A stretch of DNA of 64,000 bases from Trametopsis cervina (taxonomy: Eukaryota > Basidiomycota > Agaricomycetes > Polyporales > Irpicaceae), in assembly GCA_022385755.1 (NCBI GenBank), contig MU278373.1, forward strand, positions 1 to 64,000, given 5' to 3'. The notes under the pieces are model-generated. The model had not been told where the DNA came from, did not search any database, and was given only the letters and a program-made list of their open reading frames with translations. Below are positions 20,261 to 31,666 of the stretch, piece by piece (position 1 is the stretch's first letter; the number at the start of each line of letters is the position of its first letter). Both the position numbers and the translations under genes were made by a program.

Positions 20261-22456
20261 ATGGACGACAAGGAGTTTGAACCAGAGAGCCCCGTGTCAG
20301 AGGACACCCCGACGACTAGCAAGGCACGTCGGCAGGTCGCATTCTACCCCAACATGAATCAAGGGAACAAGCCCTTAAAACCGTTCAGCAGGAGTGCAGC
20401 GAAGCGGGAGAGCGTGATGGCGTTAGGGAGCATCGAGCATCTGCAGCACTATTTTACGAAGACCGGGCTTGCCGCTGAGACAAAGTGCGTACTCATGCTG
20501 CAGCCGTCATAATATAATATCAATATCGCTAACAATATCTCGTACATAGTCCGCTAAGCGGACGGTCAAGCAAGGGTATGGTGCCAGCGATCGGCGGTGC
20601 AGGGGCGACGGGCACACTCGCAAAGCTGCAGGCCGCAAGCCTGAAGTTTGAGTTACCTCCGTCGCCGATCGTACCGCAGATCGTCCAGCCTTCATTCTCG
20701 CCTCATGTAAAGACATACGAGGTCGATCCGGAAAACCTGCGTCCCCCTCTGATTGACGATCTTGCCGCCGTAGAGAGCGCGTGGTGGCTGGGCGAAACGA
20801 GCCAGCACGGACTGCTGAGCGTGGACGCGCGAGGGAAAAGCACGGATCCGGACGCCATCGACGTGCTCGACGTGCTACGGACGACTACGCATGCTGTGCG
20901 CTCAGTTAGGAACTATCTGCTCTCGCTACCGGACGATAGTACGACGCCTGTGCAAAAGAACTTCCGCTCCTCGCTCCCGCTCTCGCGCACGCTCGTTCCG
21001 CGGCGGCAGGCTTCGCAGCCGGACTTGGCCTCGGACCCACTCACTCGTATTCGCCGCTCAGCATTGGAGGTGCTCGGTGTACTACGCGCTGTAGAAGAGT
21101 CTTCAAGGTTACCTCTCTCGGACGACGCATACGACGCTCAGAGTGATCACGGAGAGCATGCGTCCGTGTCCGGTGCCTCTGCGTCAGGCTCGGGCTCAGG
21201 TGGCAACCACTCGAGAGCAACCTCGCCTTCCCTTTCGGATATGGACCCAACGGTGTCAATATCCTATGTCCGCGTGAGCGGGAAGAACATCTCCGTGCCG
21301 GTGTGGGAGGACGAGGAAGACTTCGATCTCAACCAGATGTCGGAAGAGGAGAAGCGCGACAGATGGGAAGAGCGGCTTGTGCTGGGAGGCGGATGGCTGT
21401 ATCGCCAGGACATTCATCGCGCCGACCTGGAGAAGGAAAGGGAAGTTATCGCGAAGTACTTGAATGCAGTCGACGAGGTTCTGTTTGGAGGACGGAAGGG
21501 CGGAAAGCGGGGTTGGGAGCAGGAACGCGAGAAAGCTGCGAAGGATCGGCGGGGCAAAAATAGGCGGGCGAGTGCGGGGGATGCGCAACTTGTGCCGTCG
21601 AAGCGAAACGACCGGAGAATAGTCTCAACGGGGATGATGGACGCTATGAAGGCGATGGTGCTGACGGAGGAAACGGAAGAGCCTGACGACTTGGCGGCGT
21701 CCGAAGCAGAGAGCCTTGAGGACGACGATTTTCCGGCGTGGGCGAAGCGTACTGCGTTCGAAGAAAATCCGTATGGTGGGGCATGTCTTTTCTCAAAGGT
21801 TTGCTTGCACTGACTTTGCCCTTAGGTCGTCTACACTCGCTGCTGCAAGCACTTCTCCCAGCCTCCTTGCTCCCCCTTCTCCCACAGCCACCCTTGGATC
21901 GCTCTACTCTGTTACAAGCACTCACGTCTGGACAGCTGCTATGTGTCGCGTACAACATAGGCGTACGGCGTTCCCGCAAACCGTGGGGGTTCATCAGCAG
22001 AGATTCAATCCACGACATTGCAGCACTAGAGGCCCAGCTAGACGACGAGGGCGAGCGCGACAAGGAGATCACCAAACGCGGCTGGACGTTCCGGAGAACA
22101 GACAACTTGCGGTTGTGGGTCGCGTGCGTACTCTATATCTTTCTAACTTCCATTTTTTTCACTTACACTGCAACAGAGCACTCAAGCTACGATACGAGCT
22201 GCCCATCGTTTCTCCCCCGTCAACGTCAAACCTCACAGGGCACGGCAGTATGACGCCTTTAGAAGGTTCAACACCCCTCTCGTCCCCCACTCCGACACTA
22301 GCGAAGAAGTTCCCGCGGACGGACGAGCCGCCGATCACGTTCGACGCCGCGCTCGTCGCGCGCAAAGACCCCGGCTGGGAGGACATGCTGGAGACGCTGG
22401 TCCTGCGGTGGTTGGACGTGGTCGTGGACGAACGCAGGGGCTACGAGCCCGCATGA
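20261..22456 (+). CDS. Conserved unknown protein with CH-like C-terminus
   Basis: About 660 residues in four exons. Exon 1 (from MDDKEFEPESP) joins across an intron (about 20,484-20,547) to a long exon of low-complexity Ser/acidic sequence. That exon contains a conserved block with SAWWLGETSQHGLLSVDARG, and an ordered segment with VPVWEDEEDFDLN, WEERLVLGGGWLYR and an acidic stretch. Across the intron at about 21,776-21,825 the frame continues RLHSLLQALLPASLLPLLP, LLQALTSGQLLCVAYN and FRRTDNLRLWV. The pattern 'hydrophobic helix - DGxLLCxxxN - FxxxxNLxxW' resembles a calponin-homology fold; that is my inference. The protein ends in a disordered linker and a short helix with DMLETLVLRWLDVVVDE. 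I recognise no named family. A scaffold role with the cytoskeleton or vesicles would fit CH-like architecture but is unproven. Confidence 0.8.
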
Positions 22457-22936
22457 GTTTCTGCCCTTTGGATTGCATGCATGGGGATATACCCGCGGCG
22501 CACGCACTGCGCTTCACTGACTGACATCTTCTGCACCATTTTTTATCGTAATCAAACACTTCTAACGAGCAAAGCAAGAGTTGTAACATGTACTTCGATT
22601 TCATAGGATAGGGTTGGATCTTTAATCGTGAAAGCCGCTTGTTTGTCAACATCATGGTATGGGGTCTGGGTGCTCACGGAGCTTCAAGGTTTGTGTTGTG
22701 ACACTGGCATGCAATCCCCCTGATCCTATTGGACACAGTCAACCTTAACGGAAAGCCTCCTAGCGTGCGTATCAGAGTCACGCATTGCACTTCACTACGC
22801 ACATCTTCCGAATTCGCAACATGAGCTTGCGTGAGCCACATAACGGCCACCACCACGGAGCTCGTCGGTCTCAATGCGAGATCAACAGACATGAACCCAA
22901 GATGAAGCTTTGATTGCAAACCAACGCACAAACAGC
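22457..22936. other. Convergent intergenic region
   Basis: About 480 bp between the 3' ends of the CH-like gene and EOS1; 3'UTRs and terminators expected. Nothing else seen. Confidence 0.5.
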
Positions 22937-24687
22937 TCATGTACTCGGACACCCTCCAAACTCCCTGCTCAGCACCACCATCCACGCCGTCACAAAATAC
23001 GCAATCCCCGCTGGGAGTACGCACTCGCGCAGCACCGCGTTGCCGTCCCACTTCCGCTTCGATCGTCGCTTCATGCTCGAATCCGACGAGGAGCCGGGCG
23101 GCTCGACGATGTTCGACGTCACCCACATCTGTATGGCGTGGCTGCAGCACGTCGTGGTGCCGATAGCTGCCCAGCATATGAGCGGCCTCGCTTCGTGATC
23201 GAGTAGCGTGAGCGTGAAGTGGGTTGCGGGCCAGCAGATCGCTGTCTCAATCAGGGTTTAGTATATGTCAGAGCGCAGAGGGATGGGGACGGCGGCACCT
23301 TGTAGAGCGAGCAGTCTGATCAGGGTTGGGAGGGGGGAGTAGTACACTCGCCAACGCTTGAGCAGCCCCGTGGTGAGTTGCAGGCATTGCCAGCCTGTCA
23401 AGACCGACTGCGCGCCGATGGTCACTTTTCGATATCACACCGCTGCGTGGATATAGGAAACACGCACCCATAAGACGCACACGAAGTAATCTGTGCTACA
23501 ACTCCAGTTCCCGTCCAACGGGCGTAGTGCGTGATAGAGATTCCAGAGTGTGCCAAAAATGGAGGGAAAGACGGACAAGAGTCGGCAGGATTCGAACAGG
23601 AGTGGCGCCAAGTCTAGAATGGCGCGCTGCCTCTGGCTCGCGTCAAGCGACGGCAGTGGTACGGTCATGGATGCGGACAAAGGAGAATGGGCGGTGAGGG
23701 CGGAGAATGTCGATGTGAGGCGTGCTGTAGGCAGGTTGCGTGGCTGTGATCAATTCGAATTAGCATTGTCCTTCATGACATGGAAGAAGAAGCAGCGGAA
23801 GTCGAGATCATCTTATCAGAATGGTTAGCGAGTCCGGAGTCTGGACTGCACCCTTATCTCGTTGTGTGATTGCAGCTCTCGCGCGCTGCCTGCAGTATTA
23901 GAAGGGTTGGTAAGATGGTGCTCACCGCGTCTTCTCCTTCAGTCTCGGTTTCTCCAGCACCGCGGACGCCGGGGGCAGTACTAATCAGCCGTACGCGCGC
24001 ACCATTGTCAGCTCGTCCCTTCACTATCCCAAACAGCCGTTCTCTTAAGCTCCCTGTTGGCGTAGATCGTGGCGACCTGTAGACAACCGCGTCGTCTCCG
24101 GAGGTACACGCGTCGGTATCCTCGTCGGTTTCTTCTCGGGGCTGAACGGTTCGCGACCGCGGGGGCGGGTGGACGTAGAGAGCTGCCGCTGATGGTCTTC
24201 GGGAGGTATTGTGCGATTGTGATTGGATGGTCGGCACGGGCGAGGGCACCGGGGGCGGGTGTAGATGAGGGGTAGAAGAAGAGCGTTTGACTAAGAACGG
24301 GGAATTAGGCTCTGGCTCAGGGGGTTCCGCGGAGTATGGCGGAGGGCTTCCAGGGCTGATCGTCGCCGGGTTTTGTGATGAAGGGAGAGTTGAAGACGAC
24401 CCGCTGGCCTCGACCTGGTGGAGGGGTGTAATATGAGGGGAAGACATGCCTCCTAAGCGTGGTCGTGTGTATCTGCGTCTAGACCTGGACGAGTCAGAGT
24501 TGGTGCGTGACCTTGTTCGTGTGCGAACGGTGGCCGGTTGAACAGTTTGCACGCCAGTCGATGGCTGACCCCAGCCAGGAGGTTGCGCGCCAGGAATGTA
24601 CGAGTCTATGGTGGTAGGTAGAGCCAGAATCGGTGTCAGTTGTGCCAGGTGCACTGCAAAGCTGCCGTGAGGCGGGTGGGAGAACAT
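22937..24687 (-). CDS. EOS1-type N-glycosylation-related membrane protein
   Basis: Four exons (24,687-23,926; 23,743-23,468; 23,407-23,299; 23,241-22,937) join in frame. The first ~250 residues are disordered (Ser/Pro/Arg-rich). The conserved part then runs from LLSVFPSIFGTLWNLYHALR through VLTGWQCLQLTTGLLKRWR, YYSPLPTLIRLLALQAICW and PLICWAAIGTTTC to CVLPAGIAYFVTAWM. It has about four membrane segments. In yeast, Eos1 is an ER membrane protein linked to N-glycosylation and stress tolerance; the biochemical activity is unknown. The assignment rests on the order of the Trp-rich membrane segments, which I know from basidiomycete EOS1-family proteins. Start codon: the first Met of the disordered exon; a shorter start cannot be excluded. 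Confidence 0.78.
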
Positions 24688-24810
24688 TGTCAGTTAGGGA
24701 GGGGTAAGTGATATCCCAAGCTTCGCACCTTTAGCTGAGCCTTTATGCCTCACCGCCGCGCTTCTATCAATACGTGATAGCGACTCCTGGTTGGTCGTTA
24801 GATACGCCAA

Positions 24811-25279
24811 TCAGACAATGCGAGCCCCTGAAATGCCACGACCTCTGTTTCTGCGGAACCTGGACGCAGGATTGCCTCGGGCTGGAACCTCAGAAGGCAA
24901 AAGCTGGTGAGCTGTTGGCAATTGAACCCTCGCGGCAACGGCGGCTTGGATGATGGCTTGCGCTATCTCGGGGTAGTTGACGATGCTGCAGCAGTAACGA
25001 ATGAATATAGGGACTTGAGGAGCATATAAAGCGCATGATGCAGTACTAATGCGTATTTGAGACTCCGTATGATAACCGAGCTCCGAGATTGGCACGAGCG
25101 TTGTCCAGATTATAGAGTGCGAGCAAATTGCAGAAGAGGGGGTATCCGTCGGTCTTCGTAGTGGCAGGACGGTGGAAAGAGGCGTTGTGTGTGGCGAGAA
25201 CATGATGGACTGATGATGGAGGGCGGGGATGATGCATGCAGTGATGCGCCTTCCAAATGAGGGCATAGATACGCATCAA
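24811..25279 (-). CDS. Small unknown protein, divergent from ERG1
   Basis: Two frames join cleanly across one intron (about 25,085 to 24,990): ...LALYNLDNARANLGAR + IVNYPEIAQAIIQAAVAA, ending RFRRNRGRGISGARIV. The join keeps frame and has a good acceptor (tactgctgcag). The product is about 130 residues or fewer, with a helical middle and a basic GRG tail that could bind RNA or DNA. The start is uncertain: Met at 25,279 or 25,276, or a later one. It is transcribed away from ERG1, the two starts about 145 bp apart. No family recognised. Confidence 0.45.
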
Positions 25280-25421
25280 TTCGCTTTAAAGAAATAGTGG
25301 GCCGATATATATTGACGTCCGTCCAGAGCACACACATCTTAGTCTCGAACAGCATCGACCAGGCCAGAGTCCGTGTCCAGACGTCCAGCAAACACTACAA
25401 AGCTCGCGCGGAACAGCCAGC
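25280..25421. promoter_or_regulatory. Short divergent promoter for ERG1 and the small gene
   Basis: 142 bp between start codons, with a TATA-like 'gatatatatt' at about 25,302. Compact shared upstream region; which gene the TATA-like box serves is not clear. Confidence 0.4.
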
Positions 25422-27039
25422 ATGGCCTCAACCAGCTCAGAAATGTGGTCGAAACCGTACGACATCGTCATCGTCGGCGCAGGCGTCGCTGGCTCCGCGC
25501 TCGCACACGCTCTTTCCTCGACCCCACGGCCAAAGCCCCTTCGGATATGTCTGCTCGAACGCTCCCTTGCTGAACCAGACAGAATCGTTGGTGAGCTGCT
25601 ACAACCTGGTGGTGTTGCTCTGCTTCACACCCTTGGTTTGGAGAGCTGCGTCGAAGGCATCGACGCTGTGCCCGTGCACGGATACGCGGTCGTCCTCGGT
25701 GGCCAGCCAGTTCACATTCCCTACCCAGACAGCCGCACGGGGCGCAGTTTCCACCACGGTCGCTTTATTCAAGCTCTGCGCAAGAAGGCGATCGCTGCCC
25801 CCGGAGTCGAGACGATAGAGGCGAGCGTGTCAGAGCTGATCGAATGCCCCCTGACCGGCCGCATCCTCGGTGTCCGTGCTACGAGGAAGGGCGACGGTGC
25901 AACGGAGAAGGAGACATTTTTTGCTGACCTCACCATCGTCGCCGACGGCTGTTTCTCAAACTTCAGGTCGACGGTCATGGGCACCGCCGGTGTCAAGCCC
26001 GAGACGAAGAGTCACTTCGTAGGAGCCATCCTTGAAGATGCTCACTTGCCTATCGACAAGCACGGCACGGTCGTCCTTGTCAAGGGTTCAGGCCCTGTGC
26101 TGCTCTACCAAATCGCTGAGCACGACACTCGGATGCTCGTCGACGTGAAGGCCCCCCTACCCTCGGACTTGAAGGAGCACATTCTCACACGCGTAGTGCC
26201 CCAGCTTCCCTCTGCTCTCCACATCCCCGTACAACAGGCGCTTGAGAAGGACAGGCTGAGGCGCATGCCCAACTCGTTCCTGCCTCCAGCCGAGCAGGGT
26301 GGCAAGCACACGAAGGAAGGTGTCATCCTCCTCGGCGACTCATGGAACATGCGGCACCCCCTGACTGGCGGTGGCATGATGTGCGCCCTCAATGACGTAC
26401 ACATCTTGCGCGAGCAGTTTGCCGACGTGGAGGATTTTGCTGACTGGAAGACGATGTCAAGTATCCTGCACCGATGGCACTGGCAGCGTAAGGCGCTCGC
26501 ATCGACGGTCAACATTCTGAGTGTCGCACTGTACGATTTGTTCGGTGCAGATGGTATGTTTCCCGTTAGTCTGGCTCACACTCGCTGCTCACTCCCGCCT
26601 ACAGATGAGGCTCTGGAAGTTTTGCGAGTCGGGTGCTTCAAATACTTTGAGCGGGGCGGCGAGTGCGTGAACGGTCCAGTATCGCTGCTTTCCGGGTAGG
26701 TCTCCTTTTCTACCGCGATCTAATCCCTCATGACCTCACGTGTTGCGCCCAGCATCATCGCCTCCCCGGCAGTACTCTTTTGGCACTTCTTCTCCGTCGC
26801 CTTCTACTCGATCTGGGTCATGTTCACACACCCGCGAGCACTAGTCGGCGCAGACGGTAAGACGACGCTCGTCACGCCGACCTGGGACGCATATCCTCTC
26901 TATTTCCTGAAAAGTATTCAAGTTGTACGTCGTCATGCTTCGTCCTGACACTTATCGATCGCTGACCCGCTCGCTTCAGTTCTGGACGGCTTGTATCGTG
27001 TTCCTGCCACTGATGTGGACAGAAATCCGATGGTGGTAA
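25422..27039 (+). CDS. Squalene epoxidase (squalene monooxygenase)
   Basis: Flavoenzyme that converts squalene to 2,3-oxidosqualene with O2 and NADPH at the ER, the step before cyclisation to lanosterol; target of terbinafine-type drugs. About 490 residues in four exons. The Rossmann FAD motif DIVIVGAGVAGSALAHAL is at about residues 14-31, then VGELLQPGG, the mid motif TIVADGCFSNFRST, and the second FAD motif VILLGDSWNMRHPLTGGGM at about residues 300-320. The C-terminus carries two hydrophobic membrane segments (VLFWHFFSVAFYSIWVMF and FWTACIVFLPLMW). All motifs are intact. Exons end at about 26,552, 26,698 and 26,923, and the stop is TAA at 27,037-27,039. Single copy in the window. Confidence 0.95.
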
Positions 27040-27629
27040 TGTCCCTCGGAATCTCATCGACGTTCACTCCCTTCTCGACATAGACTATCTAATGGTCTTC
27101 GGAACACTTACCATATATCAGGACGTTTAGACACCCGGCTGCAGTAGATATTTATCCGTTTGTATAATCATGTAGAACGCTTTCTCGTACGATACTTTAC
27201 ACATTTCAGTATTTTGGGCTGGAATCCAGGAAATCCAGGAAGATAGCTTGGACAACATAGTAACACCGGCGCTGTGTATCGTACTACTCCTCCATTCTGC
27301 TTCTCGCATGCACTAATCTCTTAGCCTCTCCAGAAGTACACACCGATATCGCTCATATCCCAGGGCAATAATAAGAGATACTCACCGCGAACCCGTCACA
27401 CGAAACACTGACAACATCCATCTATTTAGACAGCATAGCCGCGAGAGCGCGAGAAGATATGCACCAATCGGACACCACGGGCCTGAGTTGAATCCCACCT
27501 CCAACGCCTCCAATGGTCATGTGGCTGGACAGAAGCACGTACGCGAACCACAGTGTTAAAGATAGCACTCTGAAGAATGGTACGTGTGCAGACTTTGCCC
27601 TTCGTCTCACCCTCTCTCATCGTTGTAGG
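27040..27629. promoter_or_regulatory. Upstream region of MFS copy 1, duplicated before copy 2
   Basis: The last ~300 bp (about 27,335-27,629) match about 29,590-29,893 before the second transporter, including a 'tgtgcagactttgcccttcgtct' type leader just before the ATG. The promoter was therefore copied with the gene. Confidence 0.6.
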
Positions 27630-29413
27630 ATGTCCGATGCGCATAGCGAGTCGTTGAAGCATGAGTCGGACGTAGAGAAGTGTGCGGCGGCGCAGGTCCA
27701 GAAAGTGTCAGTGGACGTCTCAAGTGTGGACGGGAGACGGGAGAAGAGGTCCGTTCGCGCTCTGAGTCTATCTCTGGATGATAGCCTTGACGAACGCGTT
27801 GAGTGCAGATTGGTTCGGCACATCGATATTCGTCTGGTGCCCATTTCCATGTTCATCTACCTTCTGTGTTTCCTCGATCGTGCCAATATCGTAAGTGTAT
27901 TTCATCTCTCTTCCCAGACGAAATTCAACTGAATGTATTCCCAGGGTAATGCCAAAGTATTGAACAGCGACACAGGTGATTCGCTCGTTCAGACACTAGA
28001 CATGTCTGACCAACAATACCTCGTCGCGCTCATGATCTTCGTTGTGGCATATACGCTCTTCGAGACACCGTCCAACTATATGCTTAAGAAGTATAGACCA
28101 AGCCGGTGGTATGCACCTGTGGAATCTGTTTTTCATCATGTAGCCAGACTGATCAAGCTTCACATAGGATTGCAACGCTGATGTTCGGGTGGGGACTCAT
28201 GACGATGGTGCTTGGCGCTGTTCACAACTTCGCTGCGCTTGTCGTGGTCCGCTTCCTCCTTGGCATGTTTGAGGCTGGTCTGTTTCCAGGAATGATTTAT
28301 TGCCTGACGTTCTGGTACAAACAAGACGAGCGCGCTCTTCGTGCCGCCTTAATTACAGCATGTGCGACGCTAGGTGCGCCTCACCTCCTACCTGTCATGT
28401 CACATCCTGACGCTACTTCCTGCTAGGTGGTGCTTTCGGAGGTGCCATAGCCTTTGGAGTGGGCCAGATTAATGGTGCGCGTGGTCTTGAAGCTTGGCGA
28501 TGGTTGTTTATCATCGAAGGCGCCCCCTCCTGCGCCTGCGCCTTCTTTGTCTGGCACTTCTACCCCGATTTCCCTGAGACTGCCACCTGGCTCTCCTCCG
28601 CTGACCGCGAACTTGCAATCGAACGCATCAAAGGCGTGTCTTCCCTCGGACACGCTAAAATAACCTGGGCGCAGGCGCGGGAGACATTACTCGACTGGAG
28701 ACTGTACCTCCACTATTTTGCCTTTATCTCCATCTCGGTGCCCTTTTCTAGCTTATCACTCTTTACGCCGACAATCGTGACGGGTTTGGGGTATGAGGGA
28801 CTGCAGGCGCAGCTATTTACGGTCCCGCCGTACGCGATTGCGTTTGTTGTGACTGTCCTTGTTGCGTGGGAGTCGGACAGGAGGGGCATGCGCGCGTATG
28901 GTGCGTGTGCGTCCTTGATGATAGCGGGGATCACCTTCTTGCTCCAAGGTGTGTTGTGGTTCGCTAGCGGTAGGACACTCTGAAGGTGCTATATGTTTTG
29001 CAGGAGTATTACCGGCAGAAGCGTTTAAAGCGCGCTATGGCCTTCTCTGCGTTGCGGTAGCCTTCTCATTTTCGAGCACCCCGCCTCTGCTCAGCTGGCT
29101 AACCGCAAATCTGAGGAACACCGGCGCAGCAACGCTTTCTGTGCCGCTAAACGTCTCAATTGGACAGATTGGGCAGATCGTTGGTATGTCTACGACACTT
29201 AAACCGCTATCGCTACATCCCCAGACATGTCTGAACTTCTGGCCCGTAGGAGTGTATATTTACAAGGCGTCGGAAGCTCCTCGATACCCGACAGGCCACT
29301 TCACAAACGCAGGTTTTCTCATAGCGGGAGGCGTTGTCACGCTGATTTTAAGATATGTGTACGTGAGGCGAAACCGCCTGTTGAAAGACGGCCAGAGAAG
29401 GTGGCAATTGTAA
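27630..29413 (+). CDS. MFS transporter, anion:cation symporter type (copy 1)
   Basis: Plasma-membrane permease of the Dal5/Tna1/Fen2-like family, which imports organic anions such as allantoate, nicotinate or pantothenate with protons. Seven or so exons join to about 480 residues with 12 predicted membrane helices. Family hallmarks are HIDIRLVPISMFIYLLCFLDRANIGNAK in helix 1 (LDRxNIGNAK), ETPSNYMLKKYRPSRW after helix 2, FLLGMFEAGLFPGMIYCL in helix 4, RWLFIIEGAP in helix 6, and NLRNTGAATL in the C half. Start is MSDAHSESLK at 27,630, the Met conserved in copy 2 (MSDTHSGSLR). The substrate cannot be read from sequence. It is followed directly by a tandem duplicate. Confidence 0.9.
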
Positions 29414-29893
29414 TAGATTATATATATACGCTTCTACAGTGAGGCAAGTACGGCAAACTAGAATACAACAGCCAACTGGTTTGAACAACGAAGTTACCAC
29501 ATCTGGAGCAACGCGCGCTTAATTGGCAGTACTCTCGTCTCTCATCTCCCTCATGAAACAGAACTGGTGCTAGGCCTACTCTCTTCAACGGCCTGTCCAG
29601 AAGTATAGGCTGATGTTACTTACGTTCCCACGCAATAGCTACTGGACGTAAATCTGTCACGTAAAACATCTTCAATGTTCACTTGTTCAGACAACACAGC
29701 CGCGGGAGTGGCGCGAAAACGTATCTACCAATCGGACACTACGGCCCTGCGTGAATCACACTTCTAACGCGTCCAAGGATCATGTGGTTGTGCAGAATTC
29801 CGTACGCGAAGCACTGTTTAAAAGACAGCACTCCGAAGAATGGTATGTGTGCAGACTTTGCCCTTTGTCTTACCATCTCCTCATCGTGGTAGG

Positions 29894-31666
29894 ATGTCCG
29901 ACACGCATAGCGGTTCGTTGAGACATGGGTCGGATGTGGAGAAGTGGGCGGATGCGCAGGTCACGAAGGAGACCACGGACGTCTCTGATGTTGCTGAGAG
30001 TCAGGAGAAGAGGTAAGCGTACGCTCATGTAACTCCGGGAAATGAAGTTGCTCATCGGGTTGAGCGCAGACTGATTCGGCGGATCGACGTTCGTCTGGTG
30101 CCCATTTCAATGTTCATATACCTCTTGTGTTTTCTCGATCGATCCAACGTTGTACGTGTCGCTCAGCTTCTTGCATGCAAATGCTAGTTTCTTATATGCT
30201 TAGGGTAATGCCAAAGTCTTGAACAGCGAGACGGGTGATTCGCTGGTCCAGAAACTTAACATGAGTAACCAGCAGTACCTGGTGGCGCTCATGATATTCA
30301 TCGTCGCATACACGCTTTTCGAGACGCCGTCTAACTACATGCTCAAGAAGTTCAGACCTAGCCGATGGTATGCATCTGCCCAGCCACCTTTTCATCAACC
30401 AAACTGAGCAAGCTGTGCATAGGATTGCAACACTCATGTTTGGATGGGGATTGATGACGATGGTCCTTGGCGCTGTTCAAAACTTCGCTGCGCTTGTTGT
30501 GGTCCGTTTCTTGCTTGGGATGTTTGAGGCCGGTCTATTTCCTGGGATGATCTATTGCCTGACCTTTTGGTACAAGCAAGACGAACGCGCTCTTCGCGCG
30601 GCTCTGATTCTAGCCTGTGCCACTTTAGGTATGCATCATGTTCCTACATATTATTTCACATTTTGATGCTATGCTCTTCAAGGCGGTGCATTCGGAGGTG
30701 CCATAGCCTATGGAGTAGGTCACATCAACGGTGCCCACGGCCTCGAGGCTTGGCGATGGCTGTTCATCATTGAAGGTGCCCCTTCCTGCGCATGCGCCAT
30801 TCTCGTTTGGCTATTCTACCCCGACTTCCCTGAGACCGCTGCCTGGCTCTCCTCCGCCGAACGGGAACTCGCGATCGAACGTATCAAAGGCGTGTCTTCA
30901 CTCGGACACGCCAAGATAACGTGGGCGCAAGCACGAGAGACACTGGTGGATTGGCGGCTGTACCTCCACTATTTCATTTATATTGCGATCTCCGTGCCAT
31001 TCTCGAGCATATCACTCTTTGCGCCGACGATCGTAGCGGGTTTAGGCTATGAAGGGCTGCAAGCACAGTTGTTCACGGTCCCGCCATACGCTATCGCATT
31101 TGTTATAACGGTCTTAGTGTCGTGGGAGTCAGACAGGCGTGGCATGCGTGCGTATGGTGCGTGTGCGTCCTTGTTGGTGGCAGGGATCAGCTTTTTGCTC
31201 CAAGGTACGTTAATCTCTGTTATCCGTAAGCCGCCCTTGATAATTTTGTTTGTTGTGCTGGCAGGCGCATTGCCGGCACATGCGTTCAAAGCGCGCTACG
31301 GTCTTCTCTGTGTCGCGGTATCCTTCTCATTTTCAAGCATTCCGCCCTTGCTTAGTTGGCTTACTGCAAATCTGAGAAACACGGGCGCAGCCACACTCGC
31401 GGTGCCCTTGAACGTATCAGTCGGGCAAATCGGCCAGATTGTTGGTATGTTTACGATCCCTAATTCCATATTTCTATGCCCTCACTGGTATCTGGTCCGT
31501 AGGAGTTTATATCTTCAAGGCATCGGAGGCTCCTCGATACCCGACAGGGCACTATACTAATGCAGGTTTTCTCATAGCGGGAGCCCTCGTCACTCTCATT
31601 CTGAGATACGTGTACGTGAGGCGAAATCGAGTACTCGATGATGCTCAGAGAAAGTGGCAATTGTGA
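29894..31666 (+). CDS. MFS transporter, anion:cation symporter type (copy 2)
   Basis: Tandem duplicate of the 27,630 gene with the same exon layout and about 85-90% identical protein by eye. The LDRSNVGNAK, ETPSNYMLKKFRPSRW, EAGLFPGMIYCL and NLRNTGAATL motifs are all present. The introns have diverged far more than the exons. The last intron (about 31,445-31,501) is close in size to that of copy 1. The first cytoplasmic part is shorter than in copy 1, since an extra Arg/Ser/Asp-rich segment (about 27,750-27,795) has no match. No stop or frameshift is seen, so both copies look functional. Different N-tails and promoters would allow different regulation. Confidence 0.9.

Noticed and set aside
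22674..23177. 167-codon minus frame over EOS1
   Set aside because: Shadow of EOS1 exon 4 in another frame; the EOS1 frame gives the conserved membrane protein.
25422..31666. Sterol or secondary-metabolite gene cluster (ERG1 plus two transporters)
   Set aside because: No core synthase or tailoring enzymes nearby; neighbours are housekeeping genes and the transporters are a local duplication.
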